DNA of 15,942 bases from Deltaproteobacteria bacterium (GTDB lineage: Bacteria > Myxococcota > XYA12-FULL-58-9 > JAUUZB01), in NCBI GenBank assembly GCA_030590185.1, contig JAUUZB010000006.1:1-15942 (forward strand), read 5' to 3'. Positions 15,001-15,942 of the stretch are shown here, in pieces. Positions within the stretch are counted from its first letter, which is position 1; each line of letters starts with the position of its first letter. The notes under the pieces were generated by a model. It searched no databases. It was not told where the DNA came from and was given only the letters and a program-made list of their open reading frames with translations. A program made the translations under genes and the position numbers.

Positions 15001-15942
15001 CCCCTCGGGCTGCTCGAGGAAATTGATGAAGTCGACGATCTTGGCAAAACCGTCACGGGCGCTGACCCAAATCTCGCGGCCGGTACCCTTCGGCGATCTC
15101 TTGGCTACGTTGTATTTCGCGGCCGCGCTGCGGGCCAAACCGAAGTCTTGCTCGGCCACGAAGTCGACGCGGGTGGCGAAGTCCATGCCGCGATAACCGA
15201 ACATCCGAAAGGGGCGTTGTGGCGTGGCGCGAACGGCGGCGCTCGAACGCCGGGTCGCGAGGGCATCGAGCAGCGCCTCCCTCTGGGAAGAGCCGACCCG
15301 CGCGCTGGCCGGGAGCCGCACCAGGAGGCCGGGGACACCGGCCAGGAGGAATCCCTGGGCGAGGGAGCGAGCCACCGCGGGATCCTTCGTCACCGCGTCG
15401 ACCAGAACGAGGTTGGCATCCAGGCGGGCGGCGGCGATGCGGTCGAGGTCGATGCGGTGACTCAACCGCTCGGCGGTGCCAAGGATAGCCTGCCGCAACC
15501 CGGGGCGCTCGGCGCCCTGACGCTCGGCGCGCAGCGGTAGGGCAAAGTGGATGAGCTTCCGGCGCAGCGTGAGCTGCGCGAGGATCGGCTGCGACGGCTC
15601 GAGCTCCAACGGATCCTCACTCTCGGGCCTCTCCACATAGAGCTCACCCCGGGCGCCCGACCGCGCCTGGACTACCTCGAAACCCTGGCGCGATAAATTG
15701 CGCAGGGCATAGGCGGCCACCAGGTAGGTGCCGGATAGCACCTCGCTCACCTCGCTCACATCACCCAGGGTGTACTCGCCTAACCGCAGGGATGGGGCTG
15801 GGGTTGCGACGAGCCCACCAAAGTCACAGTAGACGGTCGCGTAGGCCGGCGCCCCGGGGCTGCCCAACGCCTCGATCAAAAACTCGGGGAGGGTCTCGGC
15901 CTCAGGGGGAGGGGTGGTGAAGTGCTGGAGGCTCTCGGCGTC
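12043..15942 (-). CDS. TPR-CHAT caspase-like protease with a degenerate N-terminal CHAT-like domain (5' partial)
   Basis: The frame has no stop up to the window edge. The first possible start, TTG 15879, has no ribosome site, so the gene very probably begins outside. Numbering from that TTG (1278 aa): residues 100-235 resemble a CHAT core without the catalytic cysteine (see findings). Residues about 318-860 are TPR repeats, for example AEESMRDALRLSRNTGRKGE and AIATLHLALEIDEALGSGEG. A Lys/Ala-rich helical insert (about 514-605) interrupts them. Residues about 965-1278 are a CHAT domain with ILPDGPLHNLPFNAL, His1147 (FDVAAHGELD), Cys1192 (SLSACETAG), the AFLTAGARSVIAT helix-strand and the closing HWASFTLLGD. 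The His/Cys pair marks a clan CD (caspase-like) peptidase. Known TPR-CHAT proteins are proteases switched on by partners, some in immune pathways. The substrate here is unknown. Confidence 0.95.
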   Translation of the reverse strand, partial: DAESLQHFTTPPPEAETLPEFLIEALGSPGAPAYATVYCDFGGLVATPAPSLRLGEYTLGDVSEVSEVLSGTYLVAAYALRNLSRQGFEVVQARSGARGELYVERPESEDPLELEPSQPILAQLTLRRKLIHFALPLRAERQGAERPGLRQAILGTAERLSHRIDLDRIAAARLDANLVLVDAVTKDPAVARSLAQGFLLAGVPGLLVRLPASARVGSSQREALLDALATRRSSAAVRATPQRPFRMFGYRGMDFATRVDFVAEQDFGLARSAAAKYNVAKRSPKGTGREIWVSARDGFAKIVDFINFLEQPEGIAALGASKLKLAGGVPASRLPKLLPGHQIMMSNLLSQSLQALGEFEDAAAVQLVMIEVQESAGKKNEVAKLLLNLAKTYANAKQTKESKLAFIRCVELAEEIGETMIAADCNSRLGSVQRELFDYAAAERSYLAAIAAYQSKDAANQAYPMLFLGYLYETSFNDYAKALGSFRQGLAAAEKHGLTEQLPVLHNSIARVYRSRGDYERALLEVEKSAKLGTASAPKAAEALLAARGVAAAAEEALTLAVAAVADTKDAYARASADERPAVKKAYKVATKAKAKASRQLDASRTAITKAIEKVQKVVKQRSDAELEAAKIYWYRGNYARATARQQESLRLAHEARSDYLVIQASSLAGLIALNQGDLRQAEESMRDALRLSRNTGRKGEEAKQLNNLGKILRSAGRIDEAIATLHLALEIDEALGSGEGRAFDLRNLAIAQHRKGDHRAALANVERSLELSIAIGNKFNQLHCLFARGEILEATEAPGAVESYQAAAALALEISVPEVEWTSLYALGRLTEASGDIESARAKYVAALRVAERLGRGRSESTEEHSRKNLYGDAIRLAVREGELAAAFAYGERARARGFLDVLATTPLHVPELRAKELLAAELQAREGRINAERGAALAIDGADRELAVATADHESAQAALMAAFPRLGRILTIAPVPVEDLQAVLPEKVLVLSFFVDREQTSVMLIRRDSLRAVDISVTSTALRQRVSDLRRRVRAFFPVEEELAALGELLFEPLRAELEAAEVVVILPDGPLHNLPFNALVLDDRPLLEGWVMAQASSGSLLHDQLVQEPPPRPSQVIAFAPASDLPFARLEALEISGPQAVLGARATETRFVSTSGEAFDVAAHGELDARDPMASALLFARGVDDDARLEVREVFGLRNLPPLISLSACETAGSIVDGLEWVGLGNAFLTAGARSVIATQDRVSDLAAAVIMKRFYRLVRDRGVGEALREAALWTRQYFNHPAHWASFTLLGDFR
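12053..12057 (-). promoter_or_regulatory. Ribosome binding site inside the CHAT gene for the downstream kinase
   Basis: GGTGA on the minus strand matches part of the anti-16S consensus and sits 6 nt before TTG 12046. It lies within the last codons of the CHAT gene and decides the TTG start of the membrane kinase, implying translation of both from one message. Confidence 0.5.

Noticed and set aside
14749..15540. 263-codon plus-strand open frame within the CHAT gene
   Set aside because: It is opposite the TPR and N-terminal regions of the CHAT protein. There is no domain or ribosome site, and the frame is a mirror of the real coding strand.
15877..15879. TTG 15879 as the true start of the CHAT gene
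   Set aside because: The frame stays open for 21 more codons to the window edge, no ribosome site precedes the TTG, and the sequence upstream reads like ordinary protein. The gene is treated as partial.
1..15942. Frequent CTCGAG/GAGCTCGAG strings as possible regulatory or restriction-linked motifs
   Set aside because: They occur mostly inside genes, in frame as Leu-Glu or Glu-Leu-Glu codons favoured in this GC-rich genome, and show no fixed spacing.

Overview
The window is GC-rich, densely coded DNA from a Gram-negative (diderm) bacterium. It encodes lipobox-type lipoproteins, a probable outer-membrane beta-barrel, several histidine kinases with no paired DNA-binding regulator, a FecR-domain protein, an FGE/SUMF1-fold surface protein and a large TPR-CHAT protein. 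That mix is typical of Myxococcota and related former Deltaproteobacteria; the assignment is an inference from gene content, not from a marker gene. No rRNA, tRNA, CRISPR array, insertion sequence or phage gene was seen.

Left part, plus strand (1-3701). The tail of an unidentified gene overlaps, by ATGA, the start of a PspA/IM30-like coiled-coil protein (68-703). A 337-nt gap follows. It is mostly a perfect-period tandem array, five 43-bp units at 726-940, each carrying a 7-bp-stem hairpin. Next is a large lipoprotein (1041-3701) with TIG, cadherin-like and Ig-like modules, ending in an FGE/SUMF1-type domain interrupted by a cysteine-rich insert.

Centre, plus strand (3755-9343). Four genes are joined by 4-nt, 4-nt and 1-nt stop/start overlaps: a membrane histidine kinase with a Cache-type sensor, a FecR-domain envelope protein, a cytosolic REC-histidine kinase, and a protein with Ig-like modules and a C-terminal beta-barrel. 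The layout suggests one envelope-sensing phosphorelay (kinase 1 to REC to kinase 2) with two envelope partners. Its output is not encoded here.

Right part, minus strand (15942 down to 9379). A giant protein whose start lies beyond the window edge has TPR repeats and a C-terminal CHAT caspase-like protease domain with an intact His/Cys pair. Its N-terminal region looks like a second, decayed CHAT domain that has lost the cysteine. Its stop overlaps the TTG start of a multi-pass membrane histidine kinase, and 9 nt later comes a short zinc-dependent medium-chain dehydrogenase. These three genes look like one operon. Beyond them a 66-aa Cys/His protein has its own good sigma70-type promoter and converges on the beta-barrel gene.

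Most worth following up: the tandem CHAT/pseudo-CHAT protein coupled to a membrane kinase, the four-gene FecR/double-kinase envelope operon, and the 43-bp hairpin repeat array.
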